Shown here: piece after piece, positions 10,512-18,407 of the stretch
Numbering within the stretch: the first letter of the stretch is position 1
Layout: every line of letters begins with the position of its first letter
Assembly: GCF_900102025.1 (NCBI RefSeq)
Contig: NZ_FNAU01000005.1
Coordinates: forward strand, 78,168-142,167
Length of the DNA stretch: 64,000 nt
Reading direction: 5' to 3'
Source: Actinobaculum suis
GTDB taxonomy: Bacteria > Actinomycetota > Actinomycetes > Actinomycetales > Actinomycetaceae
Position numbers and translations under genes: made by a program
The notes under the pieces: model-generated
Database searches by the model: none
What the model was told of the DNA's origin: nothing
Seen by the model: the letters and a program-made list of their open reading frames with translations, nothing else

Positions 10512-10646
10512 ATTCCCGCCCCGCACTTTCCGTTCCCCGCTTCCCCGCCCCACACTTTCCGTTCCCCGCTTCCCCGCCCCACACTTTCCGTTCCCCGCTT
10601 CCCCGCCCCACACTTTCCGTTCCCCGCTTCCCCGCCCTATGCTTCC
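10512..10646. repeat. 29-bp tandem array in the sigA upstream region
   Basis: Units begin at 10512, 10541, 10570 and 10599, with a fifth partial at 10628. The core is TTCCCCGCCCCACACTTTCC plus GTTCCCCGC. The last three full units are identical. The array fills much of the 357-bp gap (10345-10701) between DUF4192 and sigA, both minus strand; the 165 bp nearest sigA are free for its promoter. No gene is seen in the gap. Confidence 0.92.
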
Positions 10647-10701
10647 CTGCCCCACCCTTCCCCGCCCTACACCGCGCTCTGTTTTCGCCTGCTTCTCGTC
10701 C

Positions 10702-11790
10702 TCACCTCGTTCCTTCCCGATCTTCACCGCCGGGCGCGGAAAGCCACGGTGGTAGCGAAGCCCATTCCAGAGCGCGGGCCACCAAATTCGCAAGCGTGTA
10801 GTCCCGATCGGCGCGCAATGCTTCCCGGGCGCGCTGGCCCGCTAGCGAGGTCATGCCAATCCACCACGCAATATAGGCGCAGGTTGCCAAGGGGCACGGA
10901 TCGTCATCCGGCGCGTAAGCGGCCACGGCGTCGCACAAACTAATCACCGCTTTCGCGCGCTGAATATGCGGGGCTTTATCTTTGATTTCTTCCATCGTGG
11001 GCCCCACCGCAATGTTTTCCAGCGCGGTGAGCGGAATTGGGGAAAGGGCGAGGCTGATCACCTGATCGCGCATCGTCGTGTCCTTCAAACCCGCGAGCGC
11101 GATTCCGGCTTCTTCCGCTGTGACCTCGATAGCGGCTTCGTCGGCGAGTTTTTCGGCGCGGGCCAGGAGTGTATTCCACATTTGGGTTTGCCTGCGGTTT
11201 TCTTTCCGACGCCGGCTTTCGTTGCGTATCGTGGTGGCTTTTTGGCGTTGTGCGGAAGTGTGGCGGCGGATGGCGCGAGAGGGTTCTTTTTCTAGGGGTG
11301 CGGATCCTTCGTATACGAAACTGGCGGCGGCTGGGGATTCGGAGAGGGTTTCCCAGGCGGCAAATTCTCCGCTTTCGACGTCGAAATAGCCGTCCTTATC
11401 GGCAAGGAAAACGTCTAGACTCCACGGCGCGGAGGAGGCGGCCCACATTTCGTCAAGTCTTTCCCCGGCGTGGGTGATCGCGTGCATGGCGGTTTTGTAG
11501 ATCTCAGTGCCAACGAAGTTGCCGAGGTCTTCCGTGTAGATTGCGGCGATCACGCGTTGCATAGCGCAAGCTTGCACGGCATTGGCGATCGCGAGGCGAG
11601 TTTCGGGAAGTACGGGGCCGGCACTCAGGTTGATTTTCATGACCGGACCTACCGAGCCGGAAGGTGCAGCCGGACTATTGGGAGCGCATTGGGCCCCAAA
11701 AATGATCAGGTGGTTGTGCGGGTAAAAACCCAGGATATGCGGAATGACTGCTAGTGCTTCCGCGGGGCGTCTTAGAGTTATTGTCTGCAT
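10702..11790 (-). CDS. DUF4192 domain-containing protein
   Basis: A 362-residue protein. The start MQTITLRRPAEALAVIPHILGFYPHNHLIIFGA is the typical DUF4192 N-terminus, in which a conserved region predicts activity limits by the phrase LGFYP-x-SLV. The C-terminal part has CPLATCAYIAWWIGMTSLAGQRAREALRADRDYTLANLV, also typical. The ATG at 11790 is chosen because it follows AGGGGA and begins the conserved domain; a frame 70 residues longer merely translates the 27-bp repeats upstream. The function is unknown. It is divergent from the polyprenyl synthetase gene, with 168 bp between starts. Confidence 0.85.
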   Translation of the reverse strand: MQTITLRRPAEALAVIPHILGFYPHNHLIIFGAQCAPNSPAAPSGSVGPVMKINLSAGPVLPETRLAIANAVQACAMQRVIAAIYTEDLGNFVGTEIYKTAMHAITHAGERLDEMWAASSAPWSLDVFLADKDGYFDVESGEFAAWETLSESPAAASFVYEGSAPLEKEPSRAIRRHTSAQRQKATTIRNESRRRKENRRQTQMWNTLLARAEKLADEAAIEVTAEEAGIALAGLKDTTMRDQVISLALSPIPLTALENIAVGPTMEEIKDKAPHIQRAKAVISLCDAVAAYAPDDDPCPLATCAYIAWWIGMTSLAGQRAREALRADRDYTLANLVARALEWASLPPWLSAPGGEDREGTR

Positions 11791-11841
11791 GTCCCCTATC
11801 TCAACAGGCGCCGGTTTTACTAGTCGGAGCCGGGCGGCAAA

Positions 11842-11934
11842 CTGTGGAAAGCGTTTGCGTACCGCCACCTGTGGAAAGCGTTTGCGTACCGCCACCTGTG
11901 GAAAGCGTTTGCGTACCGCCACCTGTGGAAAGCG
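11842..11934. repeat. 27-bp tandem array in divergent promoter region
   Basis: Three identical units (11842, 11869, 11896) of CTGTGGAAAGCGTTTGCGTA plus CCGCCAC, and a fourth truncated at 11923-11934. The array lies between the DUF4192 start (11790) and the polyprenyl synthetase start (11959), so copy number would change the spacing of any promoter there. Confidence 0.95.
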
Positions 11935-11958
11935 CGCGGGCCAGGTAAGGTAAATCGC

Positions 11959-13254
11959 ATGGATTTGCACCTGGATGAGTACCGCACCCGTGTTGAGCAA
12001 AGAATTTCTGCCCGCCTAAGCAGCCTACGCCGTTTCGACGCGGTTGCTGGCCCTGCTTCCGAGTTGGTGGATTCCTGTTTGGAACTTGCCCGGGGCGGGA
12101 AACGCTCCCGCGCTGTTTTGGTGCTCGCCGGGTTCTTAGCTGCCAGTGCTACCGACCACGTGGCCAGTGCTACCGACCATCCGGCTCCGCGCAGTCTTGC
12201 CCGAACCTCTTCCAATAGCGCCGAACAGGCTGAGTGCTGCGCCGCTGCGCATAGCAATATTGGTGCTACCGCGCCTACCGATGGTGATGCCACTGGGGGT
12301 AGCGATAGTTGTTTCGCTGGGCAAACCGAGATCTTGGGCGCTTGGCGCGAAGCGCTGGCCCGGGCGGGCGCCGGCGTCGAACTGTTTCATTTAGCGGCGC
12401 TCATCCACGACGATCTGATCGATGCTTCCCCGGTGCGGCGCGGGGTACCTACCGTCCAAGAACGGTTTGCCGATTTCCATGTTTCCCGCGGTTGGGATGG
12501 TTCCGGTACTGTTTTCGGGAGCGCTATCGCCGTGATCGCGGGCGACGCCGTCCTCGCTCAAGCCTGCACCGAAATCGCGAGCGGGCAGGATCTGGCCCAA
12601 AAACTCTCCGCCACTACGGCCGGGGTGGAAACTTTGACGCTGGAAAACTCGGCGGTGGCGGCCTTCAACCTCATGGCCGAAGAAGTTGCCTACGGCCAAT
12701 ATTTGGATTTGCGCGCGGAAGTAGAACCGGCCACGGATCCGATTGCGCGTGCCTTCCAAGTGATCCGCTACAAAACGGTGTCTTATTCCGCGCTATATCC
12801 GCTCCTCATCGGGGCGCGGCTCACCGGCGCCAGCACCCCGGAACTCGAAGCTACCCTCACGGCTTTTGCGGTGCCTTTCGGGGAAGCTTTCCAATTGCGC
12901 GACGACGACTTAGGCATTTTTGGCGAACCGGAACATACGGGCAAACCCGCAGCCGGCGATATTACCGAAGGTAAACACACCGTGTTGCGTGCCCTAGCCG
13001 AAAAGGAACTATCCTCCAGCCAGCGTGCATGGTTGCAATCCCTGCAAAAAGAAAAAGGTGGCATGGTGGCGCTCGCCGATGCGGAAGTGGCACAGGTACG
13101 CAAACTGTTCATCACGAGTGGAGCCCGGGACGCACACGAAGCACTTATTGCCCAACGCGAGGAGGCCGCCGGCGCCGCCCTGGAAAAGCTTCCCGCGGCC
13201 AGCGCGCAAGTGCTTTCTAGCCTGCTCACCTCTTTTGCCGGCCGCATCTACTGA
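11959..13254 (+). CDS. Polyprenyl diphosphate synthase (IdsA2-like)
   Basis: A trans-isoprenyl diphosphate synthase, 431 residues, longer than the usual 330-370. The first Asp-rich motif is LIHDDLID at about 150-157 and the second is LRDDDLG at about 312-318; both chelate magnesium-diphosphate. The substrate-binding GGKRSR is at 46-51. The extra length is an insertion at about 60-125 that includes ASATDH twice, encoded by two 21-bp repeats at 12142 and 12163. It condenses isopentenyl diphosphate onto allylic diphosphates, but chain length cannot be read safely. Position beside Rv2175c and pknL homologues matches idsA2 (Rv2173). RBS AGGTAAGG precedes the ATG. Confidence 0.88.
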   Translation: MDLHLDEYRTRVEQRISARLSSLRRFDAVAGPASELVDSCLELARGGKRSRAVLVLAGFLAASATDHVASATDHPAPRSLARTSSNSAEQAECCAAAHSNIGATAPTDGDATGGSDSCFAGQTEILGAWREALARAGAGVELFHLAALIHDDLIDASPVRRGVPTVQERFADFHVSRGWDGSGTVFGSAIAVIAGDAVLAQACTEIASGQDLAQKLSATTAGVETLTLENSAVAAFNLMAEEVAYGQYLDLRAEVEPATDPIARAFQVIRYKTVSYSALYPLLIGARLTGASTPELEATLTAFAVPFGEAFQLRDDDLGIFGEPEHTGKPAAGDITEGKHTVLRALAEKELSSSQRAWLQSLQKEKGGMVALADAEVAQVRKLFITSGARDAHEALIAQREEAAGAALEKLPAASAQVLSSLLTSFAGRIY

Positions 13255-13450
13255 CCAACTGTTCTATGCGCCGGCCACTTCTACCGACTAACTAGTTCGA
13301 GCTTGTTCTAACTAGCTCTAACTAGCTCTATCTAGCTAAAGCCGGACTATAGCCCGGGGCATAGCCTTCGTGCTAGCTATCGGCCGGGGCTTATCCTTCT
13401 ATAGGCCGGGATCTACCCTTCGTGCTAGCTATAGGCCCGTAATTTAGCCT
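13230..13450. repeat. Stop-spanning 33-bp duplication and further short repeats
   Basis: The last codons and TGA of the polyprenyl synthetase, in CCGGCCGCATCTACTGACCA, recur 33 bp later as CCGGCCACTTCTACCGACTA. The following stretch has TTCTAACTAGC repeats near 13310-13335 and two copies of CCTTCGTGCTAGCTAT near 13366 and 13418. No gene lies in the 246-bp gap. Confidence 0.75.
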
Positions 13451-13467
13451 TGCATTGCCAGCAGCCA

Positions 13468-13512
13468 CTAGAAAGCCCAGCAACTACTAGAAAGCTGCGA
13501 CTAGAAAGCTAA
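13468..13512 (-). repeat. Triplicated LAF-stop segment at 3' end of the Rv2175c-like gene
   Basis: On the minus strand the terminal codons AGCTTTCTAG recur as AGCTTTCTAG and GGCTTTCTAG. TAG triplets lie at 13501 (the real stop), 13487 and 13468. Confidence 0.8.
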
Positions 13513-13857
13513 GCCGGCGATCACGCGGCGGACCGCGTGCGTTTTCCCATCGAGCAGGGCTTGCATGGGTGTAGTTCCCAATTCGAGATCCTCGCGCAAC
13601 AACCAGCCTTGCGCTTCGGCGTCGTTATACCCAGAATCTTTGAGCATCGTGAGCGTGCCGCGCATCGAAGGCAGCGGAATAACGGCACCATCTTTTTCCA
13701 CTAGCATCCGCGAATCGACCATGAGGTCCCCACCTTCGGTGCGGCGGGTAGCAAGCAGGCGCAAATCGCGGAGCATGCTACGCACTTCGCGTTGGGAAAC
13801 ATTGAGCGCTTCGCCCACTTCTCGTAAGGTCAACCAAGTCACGTTCTGTTCAGTCAC
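13501..13857 (-). CDS. Rv2175c-family winged-helix DNA-binding protein
   Basis: A 118-residue protein. The N-terminal half (WLTLREVGEALNVSQREVRSMLRDLRLL) is a winged helix-turn-helix, and the C-terminal half (TLTMLKDSGYNDAEAQGWLLREDLELG) matches the Rv2175c C-terminal domain. In M. tuberculosis Rv2175c is a DNA-binding substrate of the kinase PknL, phosphorylated on an N-terminal Thr. This protein also has Thr at 2, 7 and 10, so regulation by the kinase at 14750 is plausible but inferred. It starts at the GTG at 13857. A 17-bp copy of the gene end is repeated downstream. Confidence 0.86.
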   Translation of the reverse strand: MTEQNVTWLTLREVGEALNVSQREVRSMLRDLRLLATRRTEGGDLMVDSRMLVEKDGAVIPLPSMRGTLTMLKDSGYNDAEAQGWLLREDLELGTTPMQALLDGKTHAVRRVIAGLAF

Positions 13858-14078
13858 ACAACTAGATTACCGCTCGTACCGAGACTTTTGGAAAACAGGC
13901 AGCACACGGAGTTGGTTTCAAAAAACCGTCCCATAGTTCCTTGACTTTTTGATGTGATTCATGCAATTTCCCTAGCATGGCCGTGACATCTGACTCAAGA
14001 TCAACTATTCTCACAGGTGTATTTATAAGAACGCTTATCTGCGCCATAGTTCGAGCTTCAAGGGAGAAATGAGGGCAT

Positions 14079-14555
14079 ATGATCGCTGATAAAGTGCGGG
14101 TTTTACGCCCACGCCGTGATCCGCTTCCCCACGAATTACGCGAAAGAATGAGCCGTGAGGTAGCGCCTTCAAAAGTCGAAACCCAAGAAATGGTGAACCG
14201 GATCGCTGCGATTATGGGAGTCAACCCCAAACTGGCGATGGCGCACGCCTATGTGGAGTCTGGTTTCGACGCCACTCTAGTTTCTCCCTGCGGAGCCGTC
14301 GGACCCATGCAAGTGGTGGCGGCTGCGGGCCGCTGGGCGGAACGCCTGGTAGGACGCGAACTTGATCTGTGCCTGCCGGCAGATAATATTACGGCCGGCG
14401 TTGCCATTATTCGGTACCTGCAACGCCACACGGACTCGGCACGCGAAGGAATCGGCGCTTATTACCAAGGTTTGCGATCGATTCAAAAGGTCGGCCCTTA
14501 TCCCTCAACCCAAAAATATGTGATGCGCGTTTTGCAAGCCGCCAAGCGTTTCTAA
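14079..14555 (+). CDS. Lytic transglycosylase (SLT-domain) protein
   Basis: A 158-residue protein with a lysozyme-like transglycosylase fold. Motif I is AYVESGFD, with the catalytic Glu at 60. Motif II is GAVGPMQV at 72-79, and the last motif is IGAYYQG. It would cleave the glycan strands of peptidoglycan. No signal peptide or membrane segment is visible from the ATG at 14079, whose RBS GAGGG is good, so export would need another route or the enzyme is exported in an unrecognised way. It sits between the Rv2175c-like gene (divergent) and the PASTA kinase (191 bp downstream, same strand). That suggests a link to cell-wall signalling, which is an inference. Confidence 0.8.
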   Translation: MIADKVRVLRPRRDPLPHELRERMSREVAPSKVETQEMVNRIAAIMGVNPKLAMAHAYVESGFDATLVSPCGAVGPMQVVAAAGRWAERLVGRELDLCLPADNITAGVAIIRYLQRHTDSAREGIGAYYQGLRSIQKVGPYPSTQKYVMRVLQAAKRF

Positions 14556-14580
14556 GTTTTCTGTAAGCGGTGGCCCACGA

Positions 14581-14667
14581 GCACAAAACCGGCGCGCGCT
14601 AGGCCGGTAAGTGCAAATCCAGTAAGTGCAAAGCTCGCGGGCACAAAACCGGCGCGCGCCAGGCCGG
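14581..14667. repeat. 27-bp direct repeat, 60 bp apart, upstream of the kinase gene
   Basis: GCACAAAACCGGCGCGCGCT plus AGGCCGG at 14581-14607 recurs with one change at 14641-14667. Between them GTAAGTGCAAA occurs twice. Confidence 0.8.
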
Positions 14668-14749
14668 CGCAAGATTTGGCGTGAGGGTTATAAGCCCGGA
14701 TTTTTTTCCCGAATAAGGAGAGCCTTTCGGGCTTCCATAGGGTAATTTG

Positions 14750-16669
14750 TTGAGCGTGAGTATGCTTCCTGAGCTTGGGCAAACCGTCAATGACCGCTAC
14801 CAGATTCTCGAAAAAATAGCGGCGGGCGGTATGGCCACCGTGTACCTGGCCCGTGACTTGTTTCTCGAACGCGATATCGCGCTCAAATTTCCGCACCCGC
14901 ACCTAGCTAACCAAACGGTTTTCGTGCAACGGTTCCGCACCGAGGCACGTACCGCCGCACAGTTACGTGACCCGTACGTCGTCACCGTGCATGACCAAGG
15001 CACCTGGCACACCGGTGACAACGACACACCTTTCCTGGTGCTCGAATATGTTCCCGGCCCGACTTTGCGTGCCGCGCTTACCAATTGCGAAAGTTTTACC
15101 CTCGGCACTGCATTCACCTTGCTCGAACAAGTGTTGCGCGGGCTTGCAACCGCGCACGACGCCGGAATCATGCACCGGGATGTTAAGCCCGAAAACGTGC
15201 TCTTGAGTCACGCTATTGCAGCCGATAGTCCGGCCGATAGCATTCACGCTAAGGTGACTGATTTTGGTTTGGCACGGGCGGTTTCTACCGCCACTTCCGG
15301 CGCGAATCCTTTCGGAACCGTGGCCTATGCCGCTCCCGAAATTTTGACGCGCGGCCAATCTTCACCGGCCTGCGATGTTTATTCGGCTGGCATTATGTTC
15401 TACGAACTGTTGCGCGGGGAGCAACCATTTACCGGGCCGCATAGTGCCAATGTGGCCTATCAGCACCTGAACCGGCCCTTGCCGCTACTACGCGCCCAGG
15501 CCGGGTGGATACCCGAAAGTATCGACCGTTTGCTTACTCGCATGGCCGCAAAATCTCCGGCCGAACGTTTCCCTACCGCACGGCCCGCCCTGGCTGCCCT
15601 GCGTGAAGTGCGCGCCGAAATCCCCGACTCTCTTCTGCACCGGCGCATTACTTCCACCGCGGATGCCTCCGCACCGGCGTCCTTTGCACCAGCTGGGCCC
15701 CCGCCCACCGTTTTCCCCGGTACACCGATAACGCCGGCCGCACCAGGATCGCTGGCCGCACCAGGATCCCCGGCCACACCGACATCGGCGACGGTGCCAG
15801 TATCACCGCCCACAACGATCTCACCCACCACACCAATAACCACAGCAATGCCAGACGTGCTCGACGAAGCTGAGGCGCCCAGCGGAGTTGAGGCACCCAG
15901 CGGAGTTGAGGCACCCAGCGAAGCTGAGGCACCCAGCACGGCAACCATGCCATACACGTCTTCCTCACCGGAAGCGGCGCCGCAGGCGACGCTACAAGCG
16001 CCCGGCATGGCAACTACGCCATATACGCTTTCTCCGCCGGAAGCGGCACCGGCGAGAGCACCGCAAGCGCTACCGCAAGTTGCATCGCATGTTGCATCGC
16101 AAACGGTACCTGCGCCAAGTTTTGTTCCCACTCCGGCGCCTACCCCCGCAGCTGTGTGGCCGAACGCCGCCGATGGCACAGTTTCGATGCCGGATAGTGG
16201 TGGGCCTGCTGCCACCCGCATAATCACCAGTAGCCTTCCGGTTCCTGAAGACCAAACTGGCCATCCGGTTTCCGAAAACCAGAAAAACTCGCGCCGCGGT
16301 ACCGGTTATGCGGACCAGTTGGTTCGCGCGGGCGGCGCTACGGTTGGCCAGCGGCGCGGACTTTGGGCTATGGCTTTGTCCTGTCTGCTCCTCGCGCTCG
16401 CGGGCATCATCTTTTTTGTTTTCGTACGGCCAAGTGCCCCTTTCGGGGTGGAGTCAAGCACCGTGGTAGTGCCGGAAGTTGCTGGGCTCTCGCTTACTGA
16501 TGCACGGGTCCGGATTGAAAAAGCGGGTTTGGTGACCAGTAGCTTTGAAACACCAAACGGGCAAAAGATTGGAACCGTCCTGGAAACGGCGCCGGCTGCC
16601 GGAAGTGAAATCAGGGCCGGAGAAACAGTGCGGATAACTGTTTCTTCCGGCCCTGGCCAACACAAATAA
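14750..16669 (+). CDS. pknL: PknL-like Ser/Thr protein kinase with one PASTA domain
   Basis: A transmembrane Hanks-type kinase of about 639 residues. The kinase domain (about 15-285) has the glycine loop IAAGGMATVYLA, the Lys in IALKF, HRDVKPEN and DFGLA. A Pro/Ala/Thr-rich juxtamembrane linker of about 230 residues follows, including four 18-bp in-frame repeats (EAPSGV-type) at 15872-15943. A single membrane helix lies at about 545-566. One extracellular PASTA domain (VVPEVAGLSLTDARVRIEKAG) closes the protein. It is named PknL by its place between the Rv2175c-like gene and aroG. The start is uncertain: TTG 14750 fits AGGG at 14739 best, with GTG 14756 and ATG 14762 also in frame. Confidence 0.88.
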   Translation: MSVSMLPELGQTVNDRYQILEKIAAGGMATVYLARDLFLERDIALKFPHPHLANQTVFVQRFRTEARTAAQLRDPYVVTVHDQGTWHTGDNDTPFLVLEYVPGPTLRAALTNCESFTLGTAFTLLEQVLRGLATAHDAGIMHRDVKPENVLLSHAIAADSPADSIHAKVTDFGLARAVSTATSGANPFGTVAYAAPEILTRGQSSPACDVYSAGIMFYELLRGEQPFTGPHSANVAYQHLNRPLPLLRAQAGWIPESIDRLLTRMAAKSPAERFPTARPALAALREVRAEIPDSLLHRRITSTADASAPASFAPAGPPPTVFPGTPITPAAPGSLAAPGSPATPTSATVPVSPPTTISPTTPITTAMPDVLDEAEAPSGVEAPSGVEAPSEAEAPSTATMPYTSSSPEAAPQATLQAPGMATTPYTLSPPEAAPARAPQALPQVASHVASQTVPAPSFVPTPAPTPAAVWPNAADGTVSMPDSGGPAATRIITSSLPVPEDQTGHPVSENQKNSRRGTGYADQLVRAGGATVGQRRGLWAMALSCLLLALAGIIFFVFVRPSAPFGVESSTVVVPEVAGLSLTDARVRIEKAGLVTSSFETPNGQKIGTVLETAPAAGSEIRAGETVRITVSSGPGQHK

Positions 16670-16675
16670 CTAGTT

Positions 16676-18040
16676 TTAGAGGCGGACGTCGCGCAACATA
16701 TCAGCCACTTGGAAGGCAACTTCCAAGGACTGCTGGTGGTTGAGCCGCGGATCGACCAGGGATTCGTAGTTGTCCCCCAAGGTTTCTTCCACGATTTCTT
16801 CCGAACCGCCCAGAATTTCGGTAACGTCATCGCCCGTCATCTCCAGGTGGATACCACCCGGATGGGTGCCGAGCTTTTCGTGTACGGCGAAGAAGCCCCG
16901 AATTTCGGTCATAATATCGTCGAAACGGCGCGTCTTGATGCCATTGGAAGCCGTGATCGTATTGCCGTGCATCGGATCGGAAACCCAGGTGACCGGCCGT
17001 CCATCGGCCCGTACCGCTTCCACAACCCGCGGCATCCGCTCCACAATATTTGCGGCGCCCATCCGGGTAATAAAGGTCAACCGGCCCGGTTCCCCTTCCG
17101 GATTCAAAGCGTCGATCAGCGCAATCGCATCTTCCGGCGTCGCTTCCGGCCCCAGCTTCACCCCGATTGGGTTACGCACATGGGAAAGCAACTCCACGTG
17201 TGCTTCATCCAAACCGCGCGTACGCTCCCCAATCCACAGGAAATGCGCGGAAGTCATGTACGGCTGTTTGGTCCGCGAATCGATCCGCGTCATCGCGTGC
17301 TCAAAAGGCAAAACCAGGGCTTCGTGGGAAGAGTACAGATCGGTTTCCGTCAAATCCCGCTGCTTCATATCGACCCCAGCGGCCTCCATGAAACGCATGG
17401 CCCGATCAATTTCCTTAGCCACATTTTCGTACTTTTCGTACGCTGGGTTGGCCATAAAGCCCTTGTTCCACGAGTGCACTTCCGAAAGGTCCGCAAAACC
17501 ACCCTTCGTGAAGGCCCGCATCAGGTTCAATGTGGCTACCGAATACAGGTAAGACTCGATGAGCCGCTGCGGATCATGCCGGCGCGATTCCGGCGTGAAA
17601 TCGTAACCATTAATCGAATCGCCCAGGTAGGAGGGCAAAGTAACATCTCCGCGCGTTTCCATCGGATTGGAACGCGGCTTCGAATACTGCCCCGCCATTC
17701 GGCCAATCTTCACTACTGGCACCGAAGCGCCATAAGTGAGGATTGCGGACATCTGCAAAATGGTTCGCACTTTGGCGCGAATCCGCTCTGCCGTTGTTTT
17801 CTCAAAAGACTCAGCGCAATCGCCACCAAACAGCACAAAGGCCTGGCCCTTTTGGGCGCGGGCAATCTGCTCCTTCAATTCATCTGCTTCACCAGCAAAA
17901 ACCAGCGGCGGTAATTTACGCAAATGCGCGATAACGCCGGCCAACTCTTCCGGATCGTCATAATCCGGCTGGTGCTTGGCAGGTTTATTCTTCCATGCGG
18001 AAAGTTCCGCGATCGCATTATTATCGGCGTCTTCGAACAT
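16676..18040 (-). CDS. aroG: 3-deoxy-7-phosphoheptulonate synthase, class II (AroG)
   Basis: The first enzyme of the shikimate pathway; it joins phosphoenolpyruvate and erythrose 4-phosphate. Class II hallmarks are FGGDCAESF (metal-binding Cys), KIGRMAGQYSKPRS, HFLWIGERTRGLD, SDPMHGNT and HLEMTGDDVTEILGG. From the ATG at 18040 the protein is about 454 residues, the usual length for bacterial class II enzymes. A frame 23 residues longer begins with TTG at 18109 and is less likely. The stop lies 6 bp from the kinase stop, convergently. The pknL-aroG neighbourhood matches Rv2176-Rv2178c. No leader peptide or attenuator is evident upstream. Confidence 0.93.
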   Translation of the reverse strand: MFEDADNNAIAELSAWKNKPAKHQPDYDDPEELAGVIAHLRKLPPLVFAGEADELKEQIARAQKGQAFVLFGGDCAESFEKTTAERIRAKVRTILQMSAILTYGASVPVVKIGRMAGQYSKPRSNPMETRGDVTLPSYLGDSINGYDFTPESRRHDPQRLIESYLYSVATLNLMRAFTKGGFADLSEVHSWNKGFMANPAYEKYENVAKEIDRAMRFMEAAGVDMKQRDLTETDLYSSHEALVLPFEHAMTRIDSRTKQPYMTSAHFLWIGERTRGLDEAHVELLSHVRNPIGVKLGPEATPEDAIALIDALNPEGEPGRLTFITRMGAANIVERMPRVVEAVRADGRPVTWVSDPMHGNTITASNGIKTRRFDDIMTEIRGFFAVHEKLGTHPGGIHLEMTGDDVTEILGGSEEIVEETLGDNYESLVDPRLNHQQSLEVAFQVADMLRDVRL

Positions 18041-18332
18041 ATCGGGATTGTATACATATCCGCCCGTAAGCGGGTAAACATTCCAGCAAGCGGGAGTATC
18101 CTTCCCCAATTCGTGGCCATCTTCACGGTTTTATCGAGTAACTCGGTGCTTGCCGGGTATGGCGGGGCGCTTACGGTCTGCGCGGCGTCTGCTCGGCAAC
18201 ATCGCTGCAACCTCGCTGCACTTTCTGGCCTTCGGGCTGGCATTTTATCCGTGTTTACTTTCCTCAAAAATGGGCGACCACCGGCGGCGTCGGAAAACCA
18301 TACTTCACGCAAAACTTCCCGGAAACATAAAA

Positions 18333-18376
18333 CGCGAGCCCGGCAAGGCGCTAAAACCTTACCGGGCTCGCAGGCG
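18333..18376 (-). terminator. Rho-independent terminator of the phosphofructokinase gene
   Basis: Arms GCGAGCCCGG and CCGGGCTCGC are perfect, extended by AAGG/CCTT, with an 8-nt loop. On the minus strand a TTTT run follows. It lies 37 bp past the stop at 18408. Confidence 0.85.
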
Positions 18377-18407
18377 TTATTTATATGTTCTGCAGAACAG
18401 AAACCGT

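Noticed and set aside
10345..10701. Protein-coding gene in the sigA upstream gap
   Set aside because: The frames on both strands are translations of the 29-bp repeat (PRFPAPHFPFPASPPH-like), with no start signal.
11791..12000. N-terminal extension of the DUF4192 protein with FPQVAVRKR repeats
   Set aside because: It is only the 27-bp array read in frame; the conserved domain starts at the ATG at 11790, with its own ribosome site.
13862..14047. 61-codon minus-strand open frame (MAQISVLINTPVRIVDLESD...) upstream of the Rv2175c-like gene
   Set aside because: The composition looks protein-like, but no ribosome site precedes its ATG and no family is recognised. It fills the divergent promoter region of the transglycosylase gene.
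18041..18330. Attenuator or riboswitch upstream of aroG
   Set aside because: No leader peptide rich in aromatic codons, no T-box sequence and no paired terminator/antiterminator could be identified on the minus strand.
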